This document shows, piece by piece, positions 8,965-18,385 of a DNA stretch of 64,000 nt. The position numbers and the translations under genes were made by a program. Position 1 is the first letter of the stretch. Every line of letters starts with the position of its first letter. Source of the stretch: Xylophilus ampelinus (GTDB taxonomy: Bacteria > Pseudomonadota > Gammaproteobacteria > Burkholderiales > Burkholderiaceae_C); assembly GCF_003217575.1 (NCBI RefSeq), contig NZ_QJTC01000014.1, positions 39,692 through 103,691 on the forward strand, in the 5' to 3' direction. The notes beneath the pieces are model-generated. The model saw nothing but the letters and a program-made list of their open reading frames with translations. It was not told the DNA's origin and did not search any database.

Positions 8965-10112
8965 CGGCCGGGGGCGCCAGCCGGTGCGGCGGTGTCCGTG
9001 GTCTCGTGGTCGGACACCAGCCGCACCCGCGGTGCGACGGCGCACATCAACTCGTAGCCGACGGTGCCTGCGGCCTGCGCCACCTCGTCGATCGGCAGCA
9101 CCGCGCCGCTGCCGGCCCGGCCCCACAGCGTGACCTCGGCGCCGAAGCCGGCGCCGGGCACCGGCGTCAGGTCGATCGCCAACATGTCCATGCTGACCCG
9201 TCCGACGAGCCGGGTGCGCACGCCGTCGACCAGCACCGGCGTGCCGGTGTCGCAGTGGCGCGGGTAGCCGTCGGCATAGCCGCAGGCGGCGACGCCGACG
9301 CGCAGCGGGCCGTCGGCGACGAAGCGGGAGCCGTAGCCCACCGTGTCGCCCGCGGCGAGTTGCTGCACGCCTATCAGCCGAGTCGACAGCGTCATCGTCG
9401 GCTGAAGGTCCCAGTGCGCGATGTCGTGCTCGGGGAAGTCGGGCGCGCTGCCGTAGAGAGCGATGCCGGGGCGCACCCAGTCGCCGCGCACTGCGGCGCC
9501 GTAGCGGGCGTCGCCCGCATGGCGGAGCAGGGCTGCGCTGTTGCTCACGCTGCGCTCGCCCGACAGGTCGTCGGTCACTTCCTGGAAGGCGTCCATTTGC
9601 CGGGCGACGCCGGCGGGGCCGTCGGCGTCGCTGAAATGGGTCATCAGGGAGACCTCGTCGACCTGGGTCAGCGCGCCCAGGCGGGTCCAGGCGGTGCGCA
9701 GCCGCTGCGGCGGGAAGCCGAGCCGGTTCATGCCGCTGTTCATCTTCAGGAACACCCGGTGCGGCTGCTGCGTTTTGTGGGTGGCGAGCATGTCGATCTG
9801 CTCGTCGCAGTGCACCGTGTGCCACAGGCCGAGGCGCGAGCACAGTTCCAGGTCGCGCTGCTCGAAGACGCCTTCCAGCAGCAGGACGGGCCCGCGCCAG
9901 CCCAGGGCGCGCAACCGCTCGGCCTCGGCCAGGTCGAGCGTCGCGAAGCCGTCGGCGCCGCGCAGGCCCTCGAACACCCGCTCGACGCCGTGGCCGTAGG
10001 CGTTGGCCTTGACGACGGCCCACAGCCGCGAATCGGGTGCCCCCCGGCGGGCGCGCTCCAGGTTGTGGCGGAGCGCCTCGGTATGCACGGTAGCGAGGAT
10101 CGGACGTGGCAT
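8961..10112 (-). CDS. alr: Alanine racemase
   Basis: A 383-residue PLP enzyme interconverting L- and D-alanine for peptidoglycan. The cofactor lysine is in [11 protein letters not shown] (Lys35), and the catalytic tyrosine of the second half is in [15 protein letters not shown] and the C-terminal beta domain are present. The frame extends upstream to 10205, but [10 protein letters not shown] at 10112 matches the normal N-terminus. The gene is divergent from lplT, with about 200 bases between, and its stop overlaps the start of the downstream membrane protein. Confidence 0.93.
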   Translation of the reverse strand: MPRPILATVHTEALRHNLERARRGAPDSRLWAVVKANAYGHGVERVFEGLRGADGFATLDLAEAERLRALGWRGPVLLLEGVFEQRDLELCSRLGLWHTVHCDEQIDMLATHKTQQPHRVFLKMNSGMNRLGFPPQRLRTAWTRLGALTQVDEVSLMTHFSDADGPAGVARQMDAFQEVTDDLSGERSVSNSAALLRHAGDARYGAAVRGDWVRPGIALYGSAPDFPEHDIAHWDLQPTMTLSTRLIGVQQLAAGDTVGYGSRFVADGPLRVGVAACGYADGYPRHCDTGTPVLVDGVRTRLVGRVSMDMLAIDLTPVPGAGFGAEVTLWGRAGSGAVLPIDEVAQAAGTVGYELMCAVAPRVRLVSDHETTDTAAPAGAPGR

Positions 10113-10316
10113 GGCAGGCGCGGCAGCGAAAACCCGCATTCTGGCAGCGTCGGCGCGGGTGCTGCCGGCTTGTCGGACAAGGGCGCGCATGGCCGACCGC
10201 GCCACCCCGGAACCGCCGAAACGGCAAAGGGACGCATGCTATAACCCGCCTCAGCCTCGTCGCCCGTAGACCTGCCACCCTTTTTGCCGGACCCACGCCG
10301 GCCTGTCAGCCATCGA

Positions 10317-11621
10317 ATGAAGCGCGGTTTCTACACGATCATGTCGGCGCAGTTCTTCTCGTCGCTGGCCGACAACGCGCTTTTCGTGGCGGCGGTGGAA
10401 TTGCTCCGCACCGGCGGCGCGCCCGAGTGGCAGCGCGCCGCGCTGGTGCCGATGTTCGCGCTGTTCTACGTTGTGCTGGCCCCGTTCGTGGGCGCCTTCG
10501 CCGACGCCAGGCCCAAGGGCACGGTGATGTTCTACAGCAATGCGATCAAGGTCGTGGGCTGCCTGATGATGCTGTTCGGTGCGCATCCGCTGGCGGCTTA
10601 TGCGATCGTCGGCCTGGGCGCGGCGGCCTATTCGCCCGCCAAGTACGGCATCCTCACCGAGCTGCTGCCCGCCTCGCAGCTGGTGAAGGCCAACGGCTGG
10701 ATCGAGGGACTCACCATCTCCTCGATCATCCTGGGCGTGCTGCTCGGCGGACAACTGGTGGGCCGGCATTTGTCGGGCATGCTGCTCTCGTTCGATTTTC
10801 CGTTCGTCGATACCAGCGTCGACACCGCGCCCGAAGCGGCGATCTTTTTGCTGATCTTCATCTATGCGATCGCGGCCTGGTTCAACACCCGCATCCCGCA
10901 TACCGGCGTCGAGATGCGGCCGCTGTGCAAGGATCCGCAGCGCGGCATGCTGCGCAATACGCTGGAGCTGCTGCCCGATTTCTGGAGCTGCAACTCGCGC
11001 CTGTGGCGCGACCGGCTGGGCCAAATCTCGCTGTCTACCACCACGCTGTTCTGGGGCGTCTCGGGCAACCTGCGCTACATCGTGCTGGCCTGGAGTGCGG
11101 CCGCCCTGGGCTACAGCACCACCCAGGCCTCGTCCCTGGTGGGCGTGGTGGCCGTCGGCACCGCCGTGGGCGCGGTCGTCGCCTCTATGCGGATGCGGCT
11201 CGACATGGCGCCGCGGGTGATGCCGCTCGGTATCGGCATGGGCCTGCTGGTGATCGGCATGAACTTCATCGACAACGTCTGGGTGGCCGCGCCGTTCCTG
11301 ATCCTGCTGGGCGGCATCGGAGGCTTCCTGGTGGTGCCGATGAACGCGCTGCTGCAGCACCGCGGTCACAACCTGATGGGCGCCGGCCGTTCGATCGCGG
11401 TGCAGAACTTCAACGAGCAGGCCTGCATTCTGGGGCTGGGCGCGATGTACAGCGTGTCGACCAAGTTCGGCGTGTCGGCCTTCGGCGCGATCACCGGCTT
11501 CGGCGTCGTGGTGGCCGGCGCGATGTGGGCGATCCAGCGCTGGCATGCGCACAACCTGATCGCCCACAAGGACGAGGTGGAGCATTTGATGGCCATTGCC
11601 CGCCACGACGACCACCACTGA
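10317..11621 (+). CDS. lplT: Lysophospholipid transporter LplT
   Basis: A 434-residue MFS-type inner-membrane protein with about 12 helices. The start MKRGFYTIMSAQFFSSLADN, the motif GAFADARPKGTVM and the C-terminal LMAIARHDDHH resemble LplT, which flips lysophospholipids across the inner membrane for reacylation. In enterobacteria lplT is followed by aas; here no acyltransferase gene is adjacent. The placement divergent from alr is common in related Burkholderiales. The start at 10317 precedes the first helix; no strong ribosome-binding site is visible. Confidence 0.88.
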   Translation: MKRGFYTIMSAQFFSSLADNALFVAAVELLRTGGAPEWQRAALVPMFALFYVVLAPFVGAFADARPKGTVMFYSNAIKVVGCLMMLFGAHPLAAYAIVGLGAAAYSPAKYGILTELLPASQLVKANGWIEGLTISSIILGVLLGGQLVGRHLSGMLLSFDFPFVDTSVDTAPEAAIFLLIFIYAIAAWFNTRIPHTGVEMRPLCKDPQRGMLRNTLELLPDFWSCNSRLWRDRLGQISLSTTTLFWGVSGNLRYIVLAWSAAALGYSTTQASSLVGVVAVGTAVGAVVASMRMRLDMAPRVMPLGIGMGLLVIGMNFIDNVWVAAPFLILLGGIGGFLVVPMNALLQHRGHNLMGAGRSIAVQNFNEQACILGLGAMYSVSTKFGVSAFGAITGFGVVVAGAMWAIQRWHAHNLIAHKDEVEHLMAIARHDDHH

Positions 11622-11805
11622 GGTGGGTTGCTGGCTACTGCGCGGCTGCAAGGCGGCGTTGCGGGGCCCGGTACCCCGCCTGCGCCTTGTCCTGCAGCCG
11701 CTCGCTCCGCCCTTGAGGGTGGTGGGGCCGCCTCCGTTTCCATTTCAACTTTTCGCACGTGCCGGTCAGTGCTGTGGCTGCGTTTTGATGTCCATTGGCC
11801 GTTCC

Positions 11806-12696
11806 ATGCCTTCTTCCGTCCTGTCCGCCCTCGCGCTGGTGCTCAATGCTTTCGTCTGGGGATGCGCCTGGTGGCCGTTTCGGCTCCTGGAGGCGCACGG
11901 GCTACATCCGCTGTGGGCGACGGCGACCATCTACGCGTTCGCGCTGGCGTGCCTGCCGGCGTGGAGGCCGCTCGCCTGGCGGGCGCTGCGGACGCATCCG
12001 GGGCTGTGGCTGCTGGCGGGTGCGGCGGGCCTCACCAACATCTGCTTCAATTGGGGCGTGACCCAGGGCGACGTGGTGCGGGTGGTGATGCTGTTCTACC
12101 TGATGCCCGTCTGGACGGTGGTGCTGGCCTGGCCGCTGCTGGGCGAGCGGCCGCGGCCCGCGGCGCTGCTGCGCATGGCGCTGGCGGTGGCCGGCGTGGT
12201 GACGATCCTGAAGGTGCCGGGCACCGACTGGCCGGCACCGGGCAGCCTGTCCGACGGGCTCGGCTTGGCGGGCGGTTTCTGCTTCTCGCTCACCAACATC
12301 CTGCTGCGGCGGCTGCGCGGGGTGCCGGGCACCGGCCGCACGCTGGCGATGTTCGGCGGCGGCTTCGCGACCGCGGGGGCGCTGGCCCTGGCCGGGCTGG
12401 CGGTGGGTTCGGTCCCGGCACCGCCCGCGCCCGGCATGGCCTGGGTGGCGACGGCGCTGGTACTGGCGTTGTGCTTCCTGGTGGGCAACGTGGCGCTGCA
12501 GTACGGCGCGGCCCGGCTTACCGCGCAGGGCACGTCGCTGGTGATGCTGTCGGAAGTGGTGTTCGCCAGCGTGTCCTCGGTGGCGCTGGGCGCGTCGGCC
12601 ATGGCACCGCGGATCGCGTTGGGCGGTGCGATGGTGGTGGCGGCGGCCGTGTGGTCGGCCTGGGCGCCGCGCCAGGACGGCCACGGCGGCGGCTGA
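11806..12696 (+). CDS. EamA/DMT-family transporter
   Basis: A 296-residue protein with ten predicted membrane helices in two EamA repeats. The first begins LSALALVLNAFVWG; the second begins near GLAGGFCFSLTNILLRR. Members export amino acids, nucleosides or other metabolites; the substrate is unknown. ATG at 11806 is preferred, and an in-frame ATG at 11788 would add six residues; neither has a good ribosome-binding site. The stretch 11622-11805 after lplT is GC-rich with no gene. Confidence 0.8.
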   Translation: MPSSVLSALALVLNAFVWGCAWWPFRLLEAHGLHPLWATATIYAFALACLPAWRPLAWRALRTHPGLWLLAGAAGLTNICFNWGVTQGDVVRVVMLFYLMPVWTVVLAWPLLGERPRPAALLRMALAVAGVVTILKVPGTDWPAPGSLSDGLGLAGGFCFSLTNILLRRLRGVPGTGRTLAMFGGGFATAGALALAGLAVGSVPAPPAPGMAWVATALVLALCFLVGNVALQYGAARLTAQGTSLVMLSEVVFASVSSVALGASAMAPRIALGGAMVVAAAVWSAWAPRQDGHGGG

Positions 12697-12746
12697 CGCG
12701 CAGTCCGCGGTACCGGCCGCACGCATCTCGAAACGCGGGATCGGGC

Positions 12747-14456
12747 ATGGCTGCGGACAATGCGCCGATGCTGCGTTCCTCCTTTCCCGACCCCGTGCCG
12801 CCGGTGGCGACCGCGCCCGGCGCAGGCGATCCGCCCGATGCCGCACGGCGCCAGGCCGCCGCCGCCCAGGCCCCGGCACACGACACCCTGTCGCCGGCGG
12901 ACCGCTACGAGGAGCTGTTCCTCGCGGTGCAGAAGGCGCGTGTCTTCGCCGACAGCAAGGTCTTCGTCGACTGCGCGCCCCGCCATGCGCCGGCCGACAT
13001 CCTGCGCGACTACCGGGCGCAGCAGGCGCAGCCGGGCTTCGACCTGCATGCCTTCGTGCATGCGCATTTCGAGGTGCAGCCGGCCACCGACTGCCACTAC
13101 CTCTCGGTCCCCGGCCAGCCGCTGGTGGACCATATCGACGCGCTGTGGCCGGTGCTCACGCGGCACCCGGCGGCGCATCCGCCGCAATCGTCCCTGCTGC
13201 AGCTGCCGCACCCGTACGTGGTGCCGGGCGGGCGGTTCGCCGAGCTGTACTACTGGGATTCGTACTTCACGATGCTCGGCATGGCCGACAGCGGGCAGGC
13301 GGCGCTGGTGCATGCGATGACCGACAACTTCGCCTACCTGATCGACACCTACGACTTCGTGCCCAACGGCACCCGCAGCTACTACCTGAGCCGCTCCCAG
13401 CCGCCGGTCTTCGCGCTGATGGTGGAGCTGTGCGAGGCCTGCGGCGGCCCGGCCGCTGCCGGTTACCTGCCCCAGTTGCGCAAGGAACACGCCTGGTGGA
13501 TGGCGGGCGCCGACAGCATCGCACCGGGCGAGGCGGGACAGCACGTGGTGCGCCTGTCCGACGGCACCCTGCTCAACCGCTACTGGGATGCCCGCGAAAC
13601 CCCGCGCGAGGAGTCGTATGCCGAGGACGTGGAAACGGCGGCCCAGCAGGCCGGCCGGCGCCCGGCGCCCGCGGTGTACCGCGACCTGCGGGCGGCGGCC
13701 GAATCGGGCTGGGACTTCAGCAGCCGCTGGCTCTGCGATCCGCAGGACGTGGTGAAACCGTCGCTGCGCCTGTGCGAGATCCGCACCACCGCCATCCTGC
13801 CGGTGGACTTGAACGCCTTCCTCTACCGGCTGGAGGCCACCATCGCCCGGCTGGCCCGCACCACCGGCGACGCGGCCACCGCCGCCCGGTTCGACCGGCA
13901 GGCCGAGGCGCGCCGCGCGGCGGTGCAGCGGCTGATGTGGAACGCGGAGGAGGGCGCCTTCTTCGATTACGACTGGGAGCATCGCCGGCTGCGCCACGCC
14001 CTCAGCGCCGCCACGGTGGTGCCGCTCTTCGCCGGCCTGGCTTCGCAGGCGCAGGCCGATGCGCTGGCCGGCACCGTGCAAGCCCGGCTGCTCGCGCCCG
14101 GCGGCCTGGCCACCAGCGAGACCGAGAGCCACGAGCAGTGGGACCGCCCCAACGGCTGGGCGCCGCTGCAGTGGATGGCGATTCGCGGCCTGGCCGATTA
14201 CGGCCACACGGCCTTGGCCGACACCATCGCCCACCGTTGGCTCGACAGCGTCGGCGCCGTCTATGCCCGGGAAGGCAAGCTGGTCGAGAAGTACACGATG
14301 CGCGACACCGGCGACGGCACCGCGGCCGCGGGCGGCGACGGCGGCGAATACCCGCTGCAGGACGGCTTCGGCTGGACCAACGGCGTCACCCGCCGTTTGC
14401 TGCACGGCTGCCCCGGGCATCCGGCGCACGGTGCATGCCACCGGCCTGGCGCCTGA
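12747..14456 (+). CDS. treF: Trehalase, glycoside hydrolase family 37
   Basis: A 569-residue enzyme that hydrolyses alpha,alpha-trehalose to glucose. Both family signatures are present: PGGRFAELYYWDSY from about residue 160 and QWDRPNGWAP from about 464. The N-terminus is Pro/Ala-rich without a signal peptide, so the cytoplasmic (TreF-like) form is more likely than periplasmic TreA; the symbol rests on this. The frame is open far upstream; ATG 12747 or 12768 fits the family length. The gene stands alone between a transporter and a small membrane protein gene. Confidence 0.87.
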   Translation: MAADNAPMLRSSFPDPVPPVATAPGAGDPPDAARRQAAAAQAPAHDTLSPADRYEELFLAVQKARVFADSKVFVDCAPRHAPADILRDYRAQQAQPGFDLHAFVHAHFEVQPATDCHYLSVPGQPLVDHIDALWPVLTRHPAAHPPQSSLLQLPHPYVVPGGRFAELYYWDSYFTMLGMADSGQAALVHAMTDNFAYLIDTYDFVPNGTRSYYLSRSQPPVFALMVELCEACGGPAAAGYLPQLRKEHAWWMAGADSIAPGEAGQHVVRLSDGTLLNRYWDARETPREESYAEDVETAAQQAGRRPAPAVYRDLRAAAESGWDFSSRWLCDPQDVVKPSLRLCEIRTTAILPVDLNAFLYRLEATIARLARTTGDAATAARFDRQAEARRAAVQRLMWNAEEGAFFDYDWEHRRLRHALSAATVVPLFAGLASQAQADALAGTVQARLLAPGGLATSETESHEQWDRPNGWAPLQWMAIRGLADYGHTALADTIAHRWLDSVGAVYAREGKLVEKYTMRDTGDGTAAAGGDGGEYPLQDGFGWTNGVTRRLLHGCPGHPAHGACHRPGA

Positions 14457-14489
14457 ATCCCGCTATCGGCGCCCTGCGAAAATGCCCGG

Positions 14490-14942
14490 ATGAACAAGCT
14501 CTTCAAAGTGATCGTGCCCGTCGGCTGCCTGGTGCTGCTGGCCGCGGCCTTCGGTACCTACGGCTGGCGCGGCGTGGCGGTGGTGGGCGGCGGCATCACG
14601 ATGTGGCTGCTGATGCACTTCACCCGGATGATGACGGTGCTCAAGCGCGCCTCCGACCGGCCGGTGGGCTACGTGGGCAGCGCGGTGATGCTCAACGCCA
14701 AGCTCAAGCCGCAGTCGACCCTGCTCCATGTAATGGCGCTCACCCGTGCCCTCGGCGAGCAGCGCAGCCCGGTCGGCGAGCAGCCCGAGGTCTACCGCTG
14801 GACCGACGGCACCCGGTCGTACGTGGACTGCACATTCGACGGCGGCCTTCTTGTCCGCTGGCAGCTCACCCGGCCCGCGCCGGAGCCCGACGAAGGCGCA
14901 ACCGCCCGTGTCGCCGGTGCTCCGACGGCCGGCACGCCTTAA
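14490..14942 (+). CDS. Conserved membrane protein of unknown function
   Basis: A 150-residue protein. Two hydrophobic helices (about residues 6-24 and 27-45) are followed by a soluble domain with VGYVGSAVMLNAKLKP and a C-terminal Pro/Ala tail. I believe related proteins occur upstream of ilvE in other Comamonadaceae, but no biochemical role is known to me. It ends 55 bases before ilvE in the same direction, so co-transcription is possible. Confidence 0.6.
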   Translation: MNKLFKVIVPVGCLVLLAAAFGTYGWRGVAVVGGGITMWLLMHFTRMMTVLKRASDRPVGYVGSAVMLNAKLKPQSTLLHVMALTRALGEQRSPVGEQPEVYRWTDGTRSYVDCTFDGGLLVRWQLTRPAPEPDEGATARVAGAPTAGTP

Positions 14943-14997
14943 AATCCCGGGTTTCCCCGACCTCGATCCTTTTTCCGGACACCCAAGGACACCCCGC

Positions 14998-15942
14998 ATG
15001 AGCCTCGTCCCCCCCGCGCCCTCCCTGTCCGACCGCGACGGCAAGATCTGGATGGACGGCCAGCTCGTCGACTGGCGCGACGCCAAGATCCACGTCCTGA
15101 CCCACACGCTGCACTACGGCTGCGGTGTCTTCGAAGGCGTGCGTGCCTACGAGACGGTCGACGGCACCGCGATCTTCCGGCTGCATGAGCATACCGAGCG
15201 CCTGTTCAACAGCGCCAAGATACTGCGGATGAAGCTGCCCTTCACCCAGGACGAGATCAACGAGGCGCACCGGACGGTGGTGCGCGAGAACCAGCTGGCC
15301 TCGTGCTACCTGCGGCCGCTGGCCTGGATCGGCTCCGAGAAGCTGGGCGTCAGCCCACGCGGCAACACCATCCACGCGATGGTCGCGGCCTGGTCTTGGG
15401 GCGCCTACCTGGGCGACGAAGGCATGCAGCGCGGCATCCGCGTCAAGACTTCGAGCTACACCCGCCACCACGTCAACATCACGATGACGCAGGCCAAGGC
15501 GGTGAGCAACTACACCAACTCGATCCTCGCCAACATGGAGGCGCTCGACGACGGCTACGACGAGGCTTTGCTGCTCGACGCCTCGGGCTTCGTGTCGGAA
15601 GGCGCGGGCGAGAACGTATTCGTGGTCAAGGGCGGCGTGGTCTACACGCCCGACCTGTCGGCCGGCGCGCTGAACGGCATCACCCGCAACACGATTCTGC
15701 ACATCTGCAAGGACCTCGGCATCGAACTGGTGCAGAAGCGCATCACCCGCGACGAGGTCTACATCGCCGACGAGGCCTTCTTCACCGGCACCGCCGCCGA
15801 AGTCACGCCGATCCGCGAGTTCGACCGCATCGAGATCGGCCCGGGCTCGCGCGGTCCGGTCACCGGGAAGATTCAGTCGGCGTTCTTCGACATCGTCAAC
15901 GGCCGCAATCCCAAGTACGCTCACTGGCTCACCAAGGTCTGA
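14998..15942 (+). CDS. ilvE: Branched-chain amino acid aminotransferase
   Basis: A 314-residue fold-type IV PLP enzyme that catalyses the last step of leucine, isoleucine and valine synthesis with glutamate as donor. The pyridoxal lysine is Lys167 in TQAKAVSNYTNS, and the family signature region LLLDASGFVSEGAGEN follows. HYGCGVFEGVRAY near residue 40 is typical of IlvE. AAGGA precedes the ATG at 14998. The zinc-finger gene starts 5 bases after its stop, so the two are probably one transcript. Confidence 0.95.
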   Translation: MSLVPPAPSLSDRDGKIWMDGQLVDWRDAKIHVLTHTLHYGCGVFEGVRAYETVDGTAIFRLHEHTERLFNSAKILRMKLPFTQDEINEAHRTVVRENQLASCYLRPLAWIGSEKLGVSPRGNTIHAMVAAWSWGAYLGDEGMQRGIRVKTSSYTRHHVNITMTQAKAVSNYTNSILANMEALDDGYDEALLLDASGFVSEGAGENVFVVKGGVVYTPDLSAGALNGITRNTILHICKDLGIELVQKRITRDEVYIADEAFFTGTAAEVTPIREFDRIEIGPGSRGPVTGKIQSAFFDIVNGRNPKYAHWLTKV

Positions 15943-15946
15943 CGCG

Positions 15947-16207
15947 ATGACTGTCCCTTCCCATCCCTCCCACCCTTCCAACCTGGCCGCGTCGGTGAAG
16001 CGCCCGGTGGTCGTGGTCGAACTCGTGGCGGCCGACCTCAACGCCAACGGCGGCGTCTTCTGCCCGAGCCCCAAGGCCGACATGAAGCTCTGGAACACCC
16101 ATCCCAAGGTGTACCTGGACGTGGCGCACTCCGGCGAGGCCAAGTGCCCGTACTGCGGCACGGTCTACCGCCTGCGAGCGGGCGAAACGGTGCGTGCCGG
16201 CCACTGA
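15947..16207 (+). CDS. CHCC-type zinc-finger domain protein
   Basis: An 86-residue protein with the zf-CHCC pattern: Cys39, His61, Cys67 and Cys70 (CPYC), within FCPSPKADMKLWNTHPKVYL. The domain is related to the mitochondrial complex I accessory subunit NDUFS6; the bacterial role is not settled. It is closely linked to ilvE (5 bases apart), an arrangement frequent in Burkholderiales. Confidence 0.85.
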   Translation: MTVPSHPSHPSNLAASVKRPVVVVELVAADLNANGGVFCPSPKADMKLWNTHPKVYLDVAHSGEAKCPYCGTVYRLRAGETVRAGH

Positions 16208-16295
16208 GCCGCGCGCGCCGACCGCCTTCCGCTTCCCGGGCCTTCCTCTCTTGCAATCCCTACACGGCGACCGCGCAGGCGGCGTTGACCGGCCG

Positions 16296-17087
16296 ATGGC
16301 CGCTGTGCGCACGCCCACGCTGTCGGTCGCGGTTCTCACCCGCAACGAAGCTCATCGGATCCGCGACTGCCTGGACAGCGCGGCGTCGATCGCGCACGAG
16401 CTGGTCGTGGTCGACAGCGGCAGCACCGACGGCACCATGGCCGCGGCCGAGGCCGCCGGCGCCCGGGTGTTCTCCCATCCCGACTGGCAGGGTTTCGCGG
16501 TGCAGCGCAATCGGCTGCTGGCGCATTGCACCGGCGACTACGTGTTCTTTCTCGATGCCGACGAACAGATGACATCCGAACTGCGCGACGAGCTGCAGGC
16601 CATCGTGCAGAGCGGCGCCCGCGGCGTCTGGAAGATCCGCTGGCGCATGGTCGCCTTCGGCCGGCCGCTCACCTGGTACCGCGCGCAGTCGCATATCGAG
16701 CGCCTGTTCCCCCGCGAACTGCTGCGCGAATTCACCGGCGTGGTCCACGAGGAGGCGCAGCTGCAGGGCGAACCGCTGCCGCGTCACCTGGTGCGTGCGC
16801 CCTTGCTGCACCACTCGCGCGAGACGGTGCGCGGCAGCCTGGAAAAACTTACCCAGTACGCGATGCTGGGCGCCGCCAAGCGCGCCGCGCTCGGCAAGCG
16901 CGGCGGCGTGCTGCGGGGCCTGGCTTCGGGCCTGAGCATGTTCTTGCGGCTGTACGTGCTGCGCCTCGGCTTCCTCTGCGGCGGCGCGGGCTTCCTGTAC
17001 TGCCTGTTCGTCGCGCTGGAGAGTTTCTTCCGCTACGCCGCGCTGTCGTACGACCGCGCGCACCTCACCGGACAGGTCGTCCGATGA
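16296..17087 (+). CDS. Glycosyltransferase family 2, LPS core type (WaaE-like)
   Basis: A 263-residue inverting GT-A glycosyltransferase. LSVAVLTRNEAHRIRDCL is the nucleotide-sugar fold start, VVDSGSTDGT follows, and FLDADEQ carries the metal-binding acidic motif. RWRMVAFGRPLTWYR and the hydrophobic C-terminal segment resemble WaaE/KdtX beta-glucosyltransferases acting on the lipopolysaccharide core. ATG 16296 gives the usual length; the longer frame from 16194 overlaps the zinc-finger gene. Its stop overlaps the ligase start (ATGA), so the LPS genes are translationally coupled. Confidence 0.8.
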   Translation: MAAVRTPTLSVAVLTRNEAHRIRDCLDSAASIAHELVVVDSGSTDGTMAAAEAAGARVFSHPDWQGFAVQRNRLLAHCTGDYVFFLDADEQMTSELRDELQAIVQSGARGVWKIRWRMVAFGRPLTWYRAQSHIERLFPRELLREFTGVVHEEAQLQGEPLPRHLVRAPLLHHSRETVRGSLEKLTQYAMLGAAKRAALGKRGGVLRGLASGLSMFLRLYVLRLGFLCGGAGFLYCLFVALESFFRYAALSYDRAHLTGQVVR

Positions 17088-18385
17088 AGGTGGAGCGCTA
17101 TGCGGTGCCGCTGGTCTCGGCGGCGGCCTTTCTCATACCCGGGCTGGCGCTGTGGCTGCCCTCGGGCTATTCCATCGGTGCGGCGGTGCTGCTGCTCGGC
17201 GCGCTGGTGCTGCTGCCGCTCGGCGACCGGCGCATCCGACCGCTGGAGGGCGCCGGCTGGTTGGCGCTCTCGATCGTGGCGATGGCTTTTTTCTGGCTGC
17301 TGGACTCGCGCTCCGGCCGGACCGACTGGGGCGGCTTCGACCGGCCCACCAAGTACATGATCGCGCTGCCCTGCCTGCTGCTGGTGCATGTGTACGCGCC
17401 GCGGGTCAAGCCGTTCTTCTGGGGCATCGCGATCGGCGCCATCGGCAGCGGCGGCATCGCGCTCTACCAGCGCGCGGTGCCGCACCTGCCGCGGGCGATG
17501 GGCTACACCAACGCGATCCAGTTCGGCGATCTGGCGCTGCTGCTGGGTCTGATGTGCCTCACCTTGTTCGCGGTACGGCCGCCGGGCTTCGCCCGACATT
17601 GGCAGCGCGCGGTGCTGCTGCTGGGGGCCTTGCTGGGCGGGCTGGCGTCGGTGCTGTCGGAGACGCGCGGCGGTTGGTTGGCGCTGGTGGTGGTGCTGCC
17701 GGTGCTGGTGGTGCTGCTCTGGTGCCACCTGCCGCACAAGCAGATGCTGCGGGTGCTGGCGGCAGCCGTGGTCGGCATCGGCCTGCTCGGCCTGACGCAG
17801 CCGCACATGATCGACTACCGCCTGGAAAAGGCCCGCACCGAGCTGCAGCAGTACGAGAAGGGCGACCAGGAGGTCACTTCCGTCGGCCAGCGGCTGTCGC
17901 ACTGGAAACTGGCTTGGCAGATGGGCTGGGACCGGCCCCTGACCGGCTGGACGCAGAACGGCTACGAGGTGGAAAAGGCCCGCCGGGTGCACGCCGGCCT
18001 GGCCCACCCCAGCGTGCTCAGCTTCAGCCATGCGCACAACGAGGTGCTCGACATTTTCGCCAAGCGCGGACTGCCCGGCGTGACGGCGCTGCTGTTCTTC
18101 TACGCGGTCCCGCTGTGGCTGTTCTGGCCGCGCCGCGGGCTGCGCCCCTGCCCCGACCCCGACCCCGATCCGACCGCTCTGGCGCTGCGGGTGGTGGGCG
18201 TGCTGGTGCCCGTCTGTTGCATCGCCTTCGGGCTGACCCAGGTGTTCATGGCACACAACAGCGGCAACATGTGCTACCTGTTCTTCACCCTGCTGGTCTA
18301 CGGCTGCCTGCGCGGCCACGAGGCGAGGGCGGCCGCCCCGCCCGCCACCGGAGCCCCGGCCGATGCATGTCCTGCTCGTCAATAA
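17084..18385 (+). CDS. O-antigen ligase family (WaaL/Wzy_C) membrane protein
   Basis: A 433-residue protein with about 11-12 membrane helices and a large periplasmic loop between about residues 235 and 330. That loop contains GQRLSHWKLAWQMGWDRPLTGW and FSHAHNEVLDIFAKRG (His316), the conserved histidine region of O-antigen ligases and polymerases. It probably joins a polymeric glycan to lipid A-core, or another acceptor, at the periplasmic face. It is coupled to the GT2 gene (4-base overlap) and overlaps the GT4 gene by 23 bases. Confidence 0.8.
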   Translation: MKVERYAVPLVSAAAFLIPGLALWLPSGYSIGAAVLLLGALVLLPLGDRRIRPLEGAGWLALSIVAMAFFWLLDSRSGRTDWGGFDRPTKYMIALPCLLLVHVYAPRVKPFFWGIAIGAIGSGGIALYQRAVPHLPRAMGYTNAIQFGDLALLLGLMCLTLFAVRPPGFARHWQRAVLLLGALLGGLASVLSETRGGWLALVVVLPVLVVLLWCHLPHKQMLRVLAAAVVGIGLLGLTQPHMIDYRLEKARTELQQYEKGDQEVTSVGQRLSHWKLAWQMGWDRPLTGWTQNGYEVEKARRVHAGLAHPSVLSFSHAHNEVLDIFAKRGLPGVTALLFFYAVPLWLFWPRRGLRPCPDPDPDPTALALRVVGVLVPVCCIAFGLTQVFMAHNSGNMCYLFFTLLVYGCLRGHEARAAAPPATGAPADACPARQ